64,000 nucleotides of DNA from Prorocentrum cordatum (taxonomy: Eukaryota; Sar; Dinophyceae; Prorocentrales; Prorocentraceae), in NCBI GenBank assembly GCA_963575745.1, contig CAUYUJ010003592.1, positions 280,359 to 344,358 on the forward strand, read 5' to 3'. The first letter of the stretch is position 1. Each line of letters starts with the position of its first letter. The notes under the pieces were generated by a model that was not told the origin of the DNA, did no database searches, and saw nothing but the letters and a program-made list of their open reading frames with translations. The translations under genes were made by a program, and so were the position numbers. Positions 32,543-43,891 of the stretch are shown one piece after another.

Positions 32543-33247
32543 TCAACAAAAAGCAGTCGCTGGCTCAATATCTTCAGGAATATCTAGCTCACCTAGCTGA
32601 ATGGATTGCCAAAGAAAAAGGTGATCCAGTTTGTCATGTAGGTCTGCGCCGCGCGCAAGCCACATCTCTAGCATCCTAAACAATTGCCCCTCCTCCACCC
32701 CGGTCCTCACACCAAAGCGGCGGCTCAAGCGGCATTTCGAATCGATATTGTGCAGCGGATGTCTGCATGCTGCCTCCCATCCAACGCGGACGCCTTTGGA
32801 CATGACGGCTGTCATTGCATTCAATCCAACATCGGGATTCGGTTGGAGGTGCTTCTGTCTGGGCCTCGGGGCCTCTGACTCTGGCTTGGGTGGTGGCCCT
32901 GGGGCCTCTGACTCTGGCTTGGCTGGTGGCCCTGGCATTGGCTCCATCAACGGGGCTGGACCGTCTGCGCCAATTCCTATGGCAGGATCTAGGTCGTAAT
33001 CACTGGGCTGAGACTGATCATGATCGACGACAAGGTCTGCCTGATCATCATTGCTGATGTGCCCGCCCTCGTCACCATGATCATCAAGCATGAGATCCTC
33101 CGGCAACAAACCTTCATCATATGCTAGCGCTGCTTGTCCCTGGCCCAGGCCCCGCCCCTGCTGCGGCTGGCGGCGCTTTGCCTTCTGGAGGGGTGCCTCG
33201 AGGGCGTCCATGTCGTCCTCGTCGACGCACTGGAGCAGCATACCTGG
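32543..33247 (-). CDS. Exon with Pro/Glu repeat and conserved-looking C-terminus
   Basis: A clear acceptor (CCCCAG before GTATGCTGC) opens the frame at about 33247. The protein starts LLQCVDEDDMDALEAPLQKA. It has a Gln/Gly-rich patch, an acidic stretch, three copies of a GPPxKPESEAP-like unit, then an ordered segment VRVGWEAACRHPLHNIDSKC, RLSRRFGVRTGVEEGQLFRM and WLARGADLHDKLDHLFLW, ending PATAFC. No family is recognised. It is in line with, and on the same strand as, the exons on both sides inside the inverted composite. Confidence 0.45.
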   Translation of the reverse strand, partial: PGMLLQCVDEDDMDALEAPLQKAKRRQPQQGRGLGQGQAALAYDEGLLPEDLMLDDHGDEGGHISNDDQADLVVDHDQSQPSDYDLDPAIGIGADGPAPLMEPMPGPPAKPESEAPGPPPKPESEAPRPRQKHLQPNPDVGLNAMTAVMSKGVRVGWEAACRHPLHNIDSKCRLSRRFGVRTGVEEGQLFRMLEMWLARGADLHDKLDHLFLWQSIQLGELDIPEDIEPATAFC

Positions 33248-33291
33248 GGCGCAAAACAGGGTAGCTCTTCTCGGTGTCCCAGACAGGTACA

Positions 33292-34326
33292 TACATATGT
33301 TGGGACCCTCCTGGACTCTTTGGGGGAGGGGCGTGGGCTCACGGAACTGTCTTGACCTCGTTGGGAAGCCCTAGTCAATAAAGCATCTCCAAGAGAGTTC
33401 CAATGCGCATGCGCATGACGTGCACATTGCCGTCACCTACCCACTGGCGTCTCTTGGGGTCCTCTTGCGTTCCTCTTGCCAGTATGTACTGACACCCTCT
33501 TGGGAGCAATTTGCCCCTCCACCCCGAGCACCTTGGGCCCTTCTTGTCATCCCTGAAGACCTTCTTGGGCGACCCGAAGAGCACTCAAGAGAGCCCAAAT
33601 GCGCGTGCACTTGACGTGCGATCCAGAGGGGCATGCATACGAATGCGGTCAACGAATCCCTCTCGGGCCCAGAGAAACAATTTCGGGTGACCAAAGACTC
33701 AAGATGATTCCAACAACCTTTCATGAGGCATCCGCTCTGACTACTATGGCCGCCTCCCTCCTGGCTCCTCCTTCTCACCTCCTCCTCCCCCCCTCCCCTC
33801 CCTCCTCATCCTTCTCCTCCTCCTCCTGATCAGCATCGCGATGATCGCCGCATTTACCCCTATCGTTCTTGCCTCATTTCCCTCAATGTCCCCCTCGTAG
33901 CATGCTTCTCATCATGTTCCTCTTTCCCCTCCTGCTCCTCCTGATTCGCCAACCATGTCTCCTGGCTCAACTTGCATCGATTTCGCGATTGGGGCTTCTT
34001 CAAGGTACATGCGAAGACCCGACCGACAAGGTACTGAGCGCAATGGCAGAGTAGAGAAGAGCGGGGATACGTGACAATAATGCCAACCAGCCGCAGAGAG
34101 AGAGAGAGAGAGAGATAAAGAGAAAGAGATACAGACAGATACCAGAGCAAAGATCAGCTGAATACCACCTGACCCAACCGACGTTGGCGGATCGGACGCA
34201 GGAGAGGAGATCAGCGATTGCACGTAAACCAGGCATTTGCATGGAAACGACGTTTCAAGTTTCAAGCACCCATCCCGGCACGTGCCCTGGTCTAACGCAG
34301 ACCCCGACGAGACCCCCAAGAAGTTT
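33292..34326. other. Probable intron or spacer
   Basis: Imperfect direct repeats around 33390-33480 and 33580-33670 share CAATGCGCATGCGC-like and CTCTTGGGxxCTCTTG phrases. A short (GA)n tract is at 34095-34116 and a CCT-rich patch at 33775-33825. No coding frame of normal composition. Confidence 0.35.
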
Positions 34327-34329
34327 TTA

Positions 34330-35765
34330 AGAGGCCGAGAGGTCATGGCGATGATATTGACTGAGGTGCAATCGGCGGCGGGAGCGGGGCGCGCCGCGGC
34401 CACGTTGGCGTCGATGCTCGGTAGCGTCGCCAAGTAGGGCAGAACACGCATCCTTCGTGTCGAAGTGTGGTACGGCAGAGGCTTCCTTGAACAAGGCGAA
34501 CAGGTATCTTTTCGAGATGGCAGCTGCCCTGAACTGCGCGTGCCACATTCGGTTGCCTTGCTCGGGGTCGAACGGGGTAATAGGCCTCTTTGGATCAACT
34601 TTAGCAACGCTGTGCTCCCAACCCCGCTGACTTATCATGACAATCAACTCCCACACGCTGGCGCTCTCGAAATCGCTGCACGCATCCGACTCTGGCAACG
34701 CCAGCAACTCTGGATCGCTCAGGGTGTTGCACGCAACGATTGCAGCTTTGCCACAAGCAGTAATTGACCACTTTCGATCCGTGCTCCTGCTGAATAAACC
34801 ACTAGATGCCAGGAGCTCTAGCACTTGGATCTCTTGATCGCATGTGCGTTGCAAGTCAATGACAACTTCGCCACCAGATATGGCATTCATCACATCATTA
34901 AGAACGATACTGAACTTACCATGTGGGAATCCGAGCGGGAAGTCGATAGAATTAAACAAGTCACCATCCAATGCGTACACCAAGTCCGCCTCGCTGCGAA
35001 AACGCTGCAGCTGGCAGAGTTGTTCAAGACTGAAGGACGCCAGGTGGATCACAACCCCCCTTCAGACCATTTCAAAGCTCCAGAGGACACGGCATGCACG
35101 AGCACGTGGTTTCGGTCCAAGCCCTGGCCACCGCAGACAGCCTTGCGAGGAGCCACGACGACGTCGCAGCGTTGGAACCCTGGCAGGGGGGAAGAGGGCG
35201 CTTGAATCCAGGCAGCAAGCCAATCCTTATCGCTCATCGAGCGTGCTCTTGCCCAAATATGTCCGACATACCCCCGGCGACTGTCGGGCGGGCGGGCGCG
35301 CGCGCAGGGCTGCGTGGAGGGGGGGGGGTGGCAGGTGCCCAAAGGTCAAGGATAGCCCCACAAGGATTGGGTTGCCACGAAGATTCCGCGCCCGCGGGGA
35401 GGCCTTGTTCCGAATAAGTTCTCTGCCTGATGTGGTCTTGCGGGCTGGTGCTGATGATTTTGAAGACGAAGACGTTCGATGTTGGGGTCGCCCCGAAAAC
35501 CTCTTCGATCTCCTGCCACGCAGGGCCCCCCTGGCCAGAAAGAACAGACAATAATGTTTGAATAGTTCCGCGCTGAGCAAGCAGGCTGAAGTAATCGCCC
35601 GTCCTCTGATGCAAACGTTGTATAATGAATTGGAGAAGGTATTTCTTCAGGAGACCTTGGATGCCGAAATGCTTTCGCACTATGCCCAGAAGCTGGTCGA
35701 GCGGGGGCCCGCCGTGCACGACGGCTCCAGCACCATCTCCAGCTGCCCCGGAGGAGGCAAGGCGA
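34330..35765 (-). CDS. Exon fragments of unknown minus-strand gene
   Basis: Three minus-strand stretches of normal composition: LDQLLGIVRKHFGIQGLLKK, YLLQFIIQRLHQRTGDYFSL and LAQRGTIQTLLSVL (about 35720-35545); FQRCDVVVAPRKAVCGGQGL and VHAVSSGALKWSEGG (about 35190-35060); and SFSLEQLCQLQRFRSEADLV, YALDGDLFNSIDFPLGFPHG, then IQVLELLASSGLFSRSTDRK and FALFKEASAVPHFDTKDAC (about 35040-34430). The second and third are in different frames joined at a G6 run near 35056. The first lies just inside the right satellite arm. No family is recognised. Confidence 0.4.
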
Positions 35766-35785
35766 CAGAGAGCGAAACAAAAAAA

Positions 35786-36688
35786 TATCCCAGTGCGACC
35801 CTACCTAGGAGTTGGAGCCCCTAGGAAAGCAGCATTCGTAGTAACAGTAAAGCTAAGCTAAAGCTAAGCTAAAGCTAAGCTAACACTAAGCTAAAGCTAA
35901 GCTAAAGCTAAGCTGAAGCTAAGCTGAAGCTAAGCTAAAGCTAAGCTAAGGCTAAGCTAACACTACGCTAAAGCTAAGCTAAAGCTAAGCTGAAGCTAAG
36001 CTAAAGCTAAGCTATTGATAAGCTAAAGCTAAGCTGAAGCTAAGCTAAATCTAAAGCTAAAGCTAAGCTAAAGCTAAGCTAAAGCTAAGATAAAGCTAAG
36101 CTAAAGCTAAGCCGAAGCTAAGCTGAAGCTAAGCGAAAGCTAAGCTAAAGCTAAGCTAAGGCTAAGCTAAAGCTAGTCTAAAGCTAAGCTGAATCTAAGC
36201 TGAAGCTAAGCTAAAGCTAAGCTAAAGCTAAGCTAAAGCTAAGCTAAAGCTAAGACAAAGCTAAGCTAAAGCTAAACTGAAGCTAAGCTGAAGCTAAGCT
36301 GAAGCTAAGCTAAAGCTAAGCTAAAGCTAAGGTAAAGCTAAGCTAACACTAAGCTAATGCTAAGCTAAATCTAAGCTGAAGCTAAGCAACAGTTAAGCTA
36401 AAGCTAAGCTACAGCTAAGCTAAAGCTAAGCTGAAGCTAAGCTACAGCTAAGCTCACACTAAGCTAAAGCTAAGCTAAACGCTAAGCGACAAGCTAAGCG
36501 AAACGCTAAGCTAAAGCTAAACTACAGCTAAAGCTAAAGCTAAAACTAAAGCTAAGGCTAAAGCTCCCAGGGGACTGGGGGGGACCGCGGGACGGGGACT
36601 GGGGGAACCGCCCGGGGCGTGTAGCACTGCCCGGCCCCTTTAAGCAAAGAGAGTGAAAACCCTTCTAGGCAGAGCCTAGGTAGGGAAC
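35786..36688 (-). repeat. Right inverted arm: 11-bp satellite GCTAAGCTAAA
   Basis: Reverse-complement copy of the left arm: inner border TATCCCAGTGCGACCC at 35786, about 720 bp of the 11-bp unit (35843-36565), and an outer border ending GGTAGGGAAC at 36688. It is shorter than the left arm because of fewer satellite units. The unique borders are nearly identical to those of the left arm. Confidence 0.95.
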
Positions 36689-37221
36689 TACGAGGAGCAA
36701 TTGGAAGATGATGGAGGGAGAGGGCTCGCAGAGAACAGACACGAGGCAGCAGCAAGGGGCAGGGGTGACATGGGCGAAGGGCGGAGTCGCAACAAGACGA
36801 AGGGGAAGGCGAAGGGAAGAAGGGGGAGGAAGGAAGGGGAGAGGACCCAGGACCCAGGGGGGATGGGGGGGATGATTCCTGGGGTCTCGCCTGCGCTGGT
36901 TCCTGGGATCTCCCCTTTGCTGATTCCTGGTCCCCCATCTGGCTTCTATAACGCTTGCTAGTCGTCCTGGCTCTTGAGATCCCGCCATTGCGAGTTCCTG
37001 TGACATCGCCTCTGCTGATTCTTGGGAGGGGGTGGCGGGGCGCATGGCGAGAATGCAGGACGGACGGGGGGAGGGGGGTGTGCGTCCTCCTCCTCCTCCT
37101 CGCGCTCCTCCTCCTCATCCTCATTCTCCCCCTCCGCCTTCTCTCTTCCTTCTCTTCCTTCTCTTCCTCCTCCTTCTCCTCTTCTCCTCCTCTCCTCCTC
37201 CTCCTCCTCCCCCAGGTCTCC

Positions 37222-40200
37222 TCAATCCTCCTCCTCCTCCTCCTCCTCCTCCTCCTCCCCTAAGTACGCCTTCTCCTCCTCCTCGCCATATTCCAAAAGA
37301 AGGGCATCGTCTTGGATCGCGCCCGGGTCTCCCGGTTCACCAGCAAGGCCGTGATCGCCCGCGTCTCCGAGCGCAGGTTGGCCATCGGCGCCAGCAGGTG
37401 GACCTGGAAGCGCGAGCATGCCGCCATCAGGGTCTCGAGCCACGTCCAACGCTGGCGGGGTCCACGAATACAGCGACCAAGTATCGGCGTGATATATTAC
37501 TTTGCCCAGGAGGGGATCTCGATATGTGACAGCATCAAGCCCCTCTTCCACTGCAGCCCTAGCAAGGGCGGGGTGCCCTTGCAGCCCCGCGGCCTCCACG
37601 GCGACCTCTGCATTTGGCAGCGTTGACGAGATTGCAGCGATAGTTTGCAAAAAAGACGGCTGTGAAAATACGTGCTCCTCAAACTCTGGTTCTCGAACGT
37701 GCCACGATTGATAAGCTTCAGTGTGATGCGATTTTCCCAGGCCGTACTTGTGCACTTTCGCGTGCTGCCCCTCTGCTGGGCGCTCCGACGTGGGCGCAAA
37801 GCGCAAAGACGCAATATACAGCAGAAGCGGCTTCATCTCTGGGTCCATGATATCTCTACCCTGAACCAACTCCTCGGCTAACTCACGCAAGGGGGGCGAC
37901 TTCAACCGAGAGACCATAGGATGTGCACAAGGTGATTCCAGAATCCGCGGCACTGCAGACTGAACTACCAGGGGATCGGAGTGCGCCAGCTTGAATACTG
38001 CCCAGAGCGATTGTTCTAGGTGCGACAGCTTCAAGGCGCAATCGAAGAGAATGTGGGCCACGCCCGAATCAAATTCATCGAGCAACGCCTTTTTACTCGC
38101 AGGAGACAATTGCCTTGGGAGTGCGATTGCAAGCTCGGCAGCGCAAGTGCCTCCAGCCTCGCGAATTACAGTCAAGAATTCGCCGTTGCAGAGCTCAGCA
38201 GACCTCATTCCTCTCATGGGGCACTGCTGCCATTGGCGCCACAGTTTGTTGGGCACGCTGTCCTTGCCCTTCTGCATGAGGTGCCAGTGACAGCTGCAAG
38301 AATCAACCCAATTTGAAGCTCGACGAAGACACGCGCAGATGTGCTCGACCATCGCCCACCAACTCCAAAACATACCATCGTGAATTGCATCGTGAGCTGC
38401 ATCGAACAGCTCTCTCACGTCTTGGCCGTTGCCAAGGAGATCTCGATTGAATCCATAGCGTAAGATGCGTTCCATCTCAAGCAAGCGAGGGGCAGTGAAA
38501 GCCACGGTGCCCCACCGGCCAGGATGTATGTGACCCTTGAACTGGTATATGGCCTTGCGGGATTGCCTCCCAATCGGATCGCGAAAACAGACCTCTAAGA
38601 TTTTATCGCGCGTGTCTTTCCTCCTGATCGCCTTGCAAAGTTTTCTACCTCTGTCAACCATGTCTGTGTAATTACACATAGCATCATCAAGCCCAGCGGT
38701 TGCGTTATCAATCAGGTGGTGCAAAGCAGGCAATTCGAGCATCATGTCCAAATTGATGTCGACCTCCTCTGGAGCTACTTCGAATACAGCGAGAGCATCG
38801 TCGACGCCGAGGGTTTCGCCGTCGCCAACGTCCTCGAAGACGCACTCTTCTAATCTGGCGTCGGATGGATCATCCTCGATTGGCTCCTCCCAGACCGAGT
38901 CGCCATGCTCATGCGATTGTCCTTCCAGCTCCTCCAGCAGTGACTTCACAATGTCAGGTGGCGTATCAGTAAAATATGGAATGAGTCTTTGCGATGACAT
39001 CGGTTTCACTCTGCTCAGGAATCTCTCCACACCGTAATCCGACATGTTCAACATAATCTCGGAAAACCACTTCGCCAAAGAAGTATGCGAGAAATGCTCT
39101 AAGCGAGCTGCATGAAGGAGAGTGCAATACTTATGGGCAAAGCTGCTTCTGCCGAAACCCACGCACACCGCAGGGAGCGCGTGATCTGATATTCCACGTC
39201 GGATGCAGTCCATGATCTTCAGTTCTTTATCGTACCAGTCGTGGTCCATCAAGGTGTTGACGTCGGCGTCCTCGTCAGGCCGCCTGTACCACAAATCTTC
39301 TAATTCAAGAAAGGCTTCGTACATGGCAGGGACGTCCACTTGTGGAATCGACCGCACAATGCACATGACATAATCGCGGCCATGCTGTGGAGATGAATCC
39401 CAATTGATATACCGAACAACAACTTGTTTCGATGCTAACTGCTTCCAGTGTTGCACCCTGTACCACGTCAACAAGGACACATCAGCGGTGAGGCGAGCTC
39501 GACTTATATCAGATTTTGTCGGAGGCGGTTGCTTCCTCAGGTCTTCGATCATGCCTCTAGCGGCGTTCGGCGGGAAAAGAATCTCGCACGATCGTTGCAA
39601 CGCTGCGCCCATGGTGTCAGAATTCCTCAAGTGCTTGGCCAACCTAAGGAAGTTCAGCATCTCACTGGCAGAACGCATCCGCTTGACAAAAAATCCTCCG
39701 CCAGGCCGTCGCAAGTGCGTCCGCTTCATCAGCACAATCCACTTCGACAGAAGCCCGAAGCTCCCAGGGAACTCTTAAACTGCGCGCTGCATTGAACTCA
39801 TTACAGAACTCGCCATGGACGCGTCAAAAGCGCAGACTTCGACGCGTGGTTGCGCCTGATGGGGCGGGACTGTAGCAGCGAAACTCGCTTGAACTCTGCT
39901 ACCAAACTTGCTCTGCAACCACTTCGGAGAACCCAGATACCCTGGGCACCAAGGCGATGGAAGAGCAATGCTGTGATCACCACCTCCGGCGATAGAATTG
40001 CAAAATGGGAGTGGCACAAACAAAGCCGAGCTTCGGAGATCGGCGCAACCAATTGCAGTCAAGGGTGAGGTTGAAGAGCTCTTTTGCTTCATCTGGCTGG
40101 AACCAACAATACGTCTGACACTTATGCGATTCCACAGCGAAAAGTTTCGAATGCACCTATTGTTCCAACACTTGGAGTTCCAGTATGCTCCAAAACCAAA

Positions 40201-40477
40201 TCTGATCCTCAGGGACACCGTGCGCCTCCCAGTAATCTGCATACCGCTGCTGGCTGGCATCTAAAGGTTTCGCGAAGTGGTTCTGAAATGCTGGCGAGAC
40301 TCGGGCTGCAGCGATGACCCTCCCCGATGTCACCTCGCCATCGCCATCTGCTTCGAGTGAACGTTTCACCCTGTGCCGCCCCGAAACACCTGCCCAGGAG
40401 AAGGGCCGAGCAGCAGTGCTTCTGAATTCGCGAGGCCCTGACACCAAGAAGACATTAATCATCAAAGATACAAGCAT
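37222..40477 (-). CDS. Decayed gene of a probably multicopy family, unknown function
   Basis: Starts at ATG 40477 (MLVSLMIN), 38 nt downstream of a spliced-leader-like sequence. The first part ends QRYADYWEAHGVPEDQIWFW at an in-frame TAG (40157-40159), after which the same frame continues HSKLFAVESHKCQTYCWFQP. A frame change near 40.0 kb and an in-frame TAA (39776-39778) follow. The main part (39.77 to 37.22 kb, over 830 codons) is open: GSFGLLSKWIVLMKRTHLRR, GHIHPGRWGTVAF, a Cys/His segment WVDSCSCHWHLM followed by CPMRGMRSAEL, and PTSERPAEGQHAKVHKYG. It ends in an acidic low-complexity tail encoded by a (CCT)n tract (37090-37260). I do not recognise a named domain. The stops and frame change indicate a pseudogene, or errors plus unrecognised introns. 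Confidence 0.5.
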
Positions 40478-40514
40478 CGAAGCTAAATTCGGCTACAATT
40501 GGCTAGACATGCAA

Positions 40515-40534
40515 CTTGAGCCACAGTGGACTAC
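40515..40534 (-). other. Probable spliced-leader relict
   Basis: On the minus strand GTAGTCCACTGTGGCTCAAG aligns with GTAGCCATTTTGGCTCAAG, the body of the dinoflagellate spliced leader, with one inserted T and two substitutions. It ends 38 nt before the ATG at 40477. It is the best of the three relict candidates in the window and implies the gene copy came from a trans-spliced mRNA. Confidence 0.55.
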
Positions 40535-43515
40535 TGGCAGGTCCGAAGAAGAAAAAATGCAGATGGATGGGCGCTTCAATCTGAGAGACGAAATGGGTTC
40601 TCGTTTGACAAGATGTTGACTCTGCTCTGCTCAAGACCATCATCGGGCACATTTTCGGGGCCTCTCGAAGTGCAGACGGGACCAGACTGAGTCGGTTTGC
40701 CAGAGGCTCAATATTTTTGCGTGTTTTGAATGTGATGCCGATCAGGGTCTCTTGGAGGCTCGTTTGGCGTGCTTCCGCAGACGCGGGCATTGAATCCTCC
40801 TTCTCCTCCATATCCTCCTCCTCCTCCTCTTCCTCCTCCTCCTCCTCCTCCTTCCCTTTTCTTTCTTGATGCGTGTAATGGACGCCGCGGAGGGGGAGGA
40901 ATATTAAATCCTCGGGCGACAACTAAGGAGAGATGGGAAGAAGCTGACATGGAGAAATATAAACAACGAAACACAGAAAGAGGAGAAGACACAGGATGAA
41001 GGGAGGTGGTGATCTACAAAGAGAAGGATAATATGAGGTGTTGGAGGTTGGGAGGAGTTGGTCAGCTTCGGTCTGCACGCTGCTGGGCCCCAGCAGATGC
41101 AAAGGGCCCATTCACAAACCTACCACAGCAATTTCATGACGGTGCACATATGGAAGATGTCCTTCCTTTATTTTCTAGTTTCCCTCCTTCATTCTAATCT
41201 TCTCTGTCCTGCCTCTACCTCTTCTTCCTCGTATAAATCAGTCCTTTCCTGCCCTACCTCTGGCTCCTCACCTCCTCTACATCCTCTTCCTGCCCTCGCC
41301 TTCCTGGGGGCGTGGTGCCAGCGCCCTCGGGCGGCCTCCTTCCGACATAAGGATCACTTAGGGTGTAGGAAAGGCTCTGTTCTTCGGTCGGGCAGCTCCT
41401 GAGGCATACGCCGGAGAACCTATTCGTGGCTGGGGCTCACCGTGACCAGAAGAGCCATACTCGAGCCTCATTCAGCGTTCTCTTTCTGGTAGCGCGATGA
41501 CTGCATCGTTTTCCCCCTACCTCCTCCGTGTCCTCCCTCCCTGGGCTGCCTGGAGCTTGGATCCGATACTCGGCGGGATTCACCGCTACTCGGCGGGAGC
41601 ACCGCTACTCGGCGGCGAGCCCAGGGGGCAAGTGAGACGGGGCGGGCCTTCTCAAAAGGCTCGGAAGTTTCCCAGGCCTTCTTAGAAATCTTGGGGAAGC
41701 CTTCCCCGAAGGCACGGGGAACATCTCAGAAGGCGCGAGGGCTCCTGAGAAACCCCGCCGCCTTCCGAGAAGGCCTCCTCCCTTTCTCCCTTGCCCCCGT
41801 CGCTCGCCACCGAATCGATGGGGGCGGGAGGGAGGGAGGCAGGACGTTGGCGCGGGCAGGACGGGCGGCGGTGGAGGAGGATGCGGACCGAGGCTCGAGG
41901 AGAGGCCCCCCCCTTTGGGCTCTCAGCCACGGCTGTGTTCGGCGGCGAGCGAGCGGGGGGGGGGGGGGAACACGAGAAGGAGAAGGCCTTCGCAGAAGGC
42001 GGCGGGATTTCTCAGAAGCCCTCGCGCCTTCTGAGATTGTGTCTTCAGGGAAGGCTTAGGGGCGCGGGGGCTTGCGAGCCTCTGAGGGGGCCCGCCCCTT
42101 CTCACTTCCCCCCCTCGCTCGCCGCCGATCTTCCTCCCCTTATCCTCCCCCTCGGTGCCGTCTTACCCCCCCCCGCGGTGGGGATCCGGAAGCGGGCGCG
42201 AAACCGCCCAGCTCAAAAACTTGTGACTGCTCAACATCAGCTGTTGTCCAAAACCGACAGCGGCCGGTGTTGGGCAGGCTGCCTTGGCTGCCTTCTGTTT
42301 CAAATGAACACGGCCCGCCATGGTACCAACAGCAAATCCTGCTGACGACAAGCACTCCCCCTCCGTGTCCTCCATGCCTGGGCTGCCCGAAGCTCCGGCC
42401 CAGGCGGCAGCCACAGACGCGCCGCTGCATTCGCAGAGGATGGGAGTGAGAGAAGTGGGAGGACGAGGAGGAAGAGGGGGAGGGGAGGAGGAGGAGGAGG
42501 AGGAGGAGGAGGAGGAGGAGGAGGAGGAGGAGGAGGAGGAGAAAGAAGAGGACGACGACGAGGACGAGGAGGGGAAGGAGGGGGGGAGTATGGGGGAGGA
42601 TGGATCGAGGATGAGGGCGACCACGATGTGGAGAGAGGTCCGAGAGGTCCCTTCCGGGGCTCTCCGCCCGGGCCGTGCTGACACAACGACCATGATGTGT
42701 TCTCAGAGAGGGCCATGCGTCTTCCGGGCCGTGCCTCAGCTCCGGGTCGGGCCACCGCGGCTGGGGCTGCTCCCCATTCTCGAAGGCCCGGAGGTTGACA
42801 TCCACACCAATATCGGCGGTGTGCCCCCACCGAGGGAAGAGAACTCAATCTCGGTGATGGTGGTAATATTCGGGCTTCCTAGGTCCAAGGTGGCCGAAAG
42901 ATTACCACCAACACCTACATCGAGGATCCTCTTCCTCCCGTGGAGGCAAAAAAACAACCCTGTGTTGGTGTTGTTGCCCATTTCCAAGCCTCCAAGATTC
43001 GGCGCTCTCTTCTCCTCTTTGGTGTCTCGATGGCTGCAGCGCCTGCACCCCCCCTTCACCCCGTCTTGTCCTTTCCCCTCGCGCTGCCCGAAGCTGCGGT
43101 GCGGGCGGCAGGCGGCGACGCACCGCTGCACCACCAGAGGATGGGAGGAGGTCAAGGCGGGGAGGAGGAGGGGGAGGAGGAGGAGGTCAAGGAGGTCAAG
43201 GAGGTCAAGGAGGTCAAGGAGGGGGGGATGAGGAGGGGGGGGAGGAGGAGGAAGGAGAAGAGGGATGAGACTGAGGACGGTAGCAGAGGGACGGCGGCTC
43301 GAGCAGGAGGAGGAGGACGACGACGACGACGATGTAGAGAGAGAGAGAGAGGGTGCGCTTCCTGGGCTCTCGCCCAGGAAGGTGCCTCCCTCTCTTCTCT
43401 CCTTCTCCTCCTCATGGAGGTCCTCCTTCTCATCCTCCTCCTCCTCCTTCTCCTCCTCCTCTTCTTCTCCTCCTCCTCCTCCGCATCCTCTTCCTCTCCC
43501 CTTCCTCCTGGGCCC
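40535..43515. other. Repeat-rich region, no intact gene
   Basis: Holds a CCT tract (40800-40855); a cluster of CCTTCTGAGAAGGC-type palindromic motifs (41640-42060); and two degenerate copies of the first CCCH exon translating on plus to RQPQTRRCIRRGW (about 42403-42445) and RQAATHRCTTRGW (about 43105-43145). Both copies are followed by GGATGGGAG and a purine tract (42480-42550 and 43145-43260). The repeated layout suggests a segmental duplication of about 0.7 kb. Other frames are biased in composition. Confidence 0.5.
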
Positions 43516-43682
43516 AGGCGGCAGCCGCAGAAGCACCGCTACACCCCCGAGCTGTGCCCCCACGTGCAGCTGGCCCTGGGCGGCGCCGGCGGCGCCGAGG
43601 CCGGCGCCGGGGAGGCCTGCGCGGCCGGGCTGCGCTGCCCGCGCGCCCACTCCACGGAGCCCTCCCCCATTCGGGGGCAATA
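43516..43682 (+). CDS. CCCH zinc-finger exon (first of three)
   Basis: After a pyrimidine tract and CCCAG, the plus strand translates RQPQKHRYTPELCPHVQLAL, a Gly/Ala linker, then GEACAAGLRCPRAHSTE. Cys-Ala-Ala-Gly-Leu-Arg-Cys-Pro-Arg-Ala-His is the C-x5-C-x3-H half of a CCCH zinc finger; the first Cys is in ELCPHV. CCCH fingers usually bind single-stranded RNA. Matching second and third parts lie at 51.6 and 63.7 kb on the same strand. The exon ends near 43680 and is truncated by a frame stop there if unspliced. Family inference is by motif. Confidence 0.5.
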
Positions 43683-43712
43683 GTCTTGGCCTCCGAGATG
43701 TCGGCATAGAGT

Positions 43713-43882
43713 TAAGTCGGGCCTGTCCCCCTACAGAGGGATTTTCGACGAAAAATACAAGATACCCCAAGAATGGCCAAAAAATAATCAAAAAATTGTC
43801 GGGTGACTTTTTTGTTTTTTTGTTTTTTGTATTTTTGGACTTTCGTCGAACATCCCCCTGTAGGGGGACACGCCCGACTTAC
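43713..43882. mobile_element. MITE copy 1, TIR TAAGTCGGGC, 9-bp target duplication
   Basis: The ends are inverted repeats of about 45 bp: TAAGTCGGGCCTGTCCCCCT on the left matches the reverse complement of the right end with few changes and continues through TTCGACGAAA. GCATAGAGT lies immediately outside on the left (43704-43712) and one base outside on the right (43883-43891). The interior is A/T-rich and non-coding. A 9-bp duplication fits Mutator-like elements, but the family is not proven. Confidence 0.85.
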
Positions 43883-43891
43883 GCATAGAGT

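Larger units (their letters stand above)
26968..36688. mobile_element. Composite with long inverted satellite arms (foldback-like) carrying minus-strand genes
   Basis: Two arms in opposite orientation (26968-28226 and 35786-36688) have the same outer border (GTTCCCTACCTAGGCTCTGC), the same 11-bp satellite interior, and the same inner border (CTAGGTAGGGTCGCACTGGG then ATA). Between them lie 7.56 kb with coding exons on the minus strand only, including a methyltransferase-like gene. Long inverted arms made of short tandem repeats are the hallmark of foldback-type DNA transposons. No target-site duplication is visible outside the arms. Each arm also starts and ends with CCCTACCTAGG in inverted orientation, so each could instead be a separate insertion of a satellite-bearing element that happens to flank these genes. 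No transposase is recognised in the interior. Confidence 0.45.
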
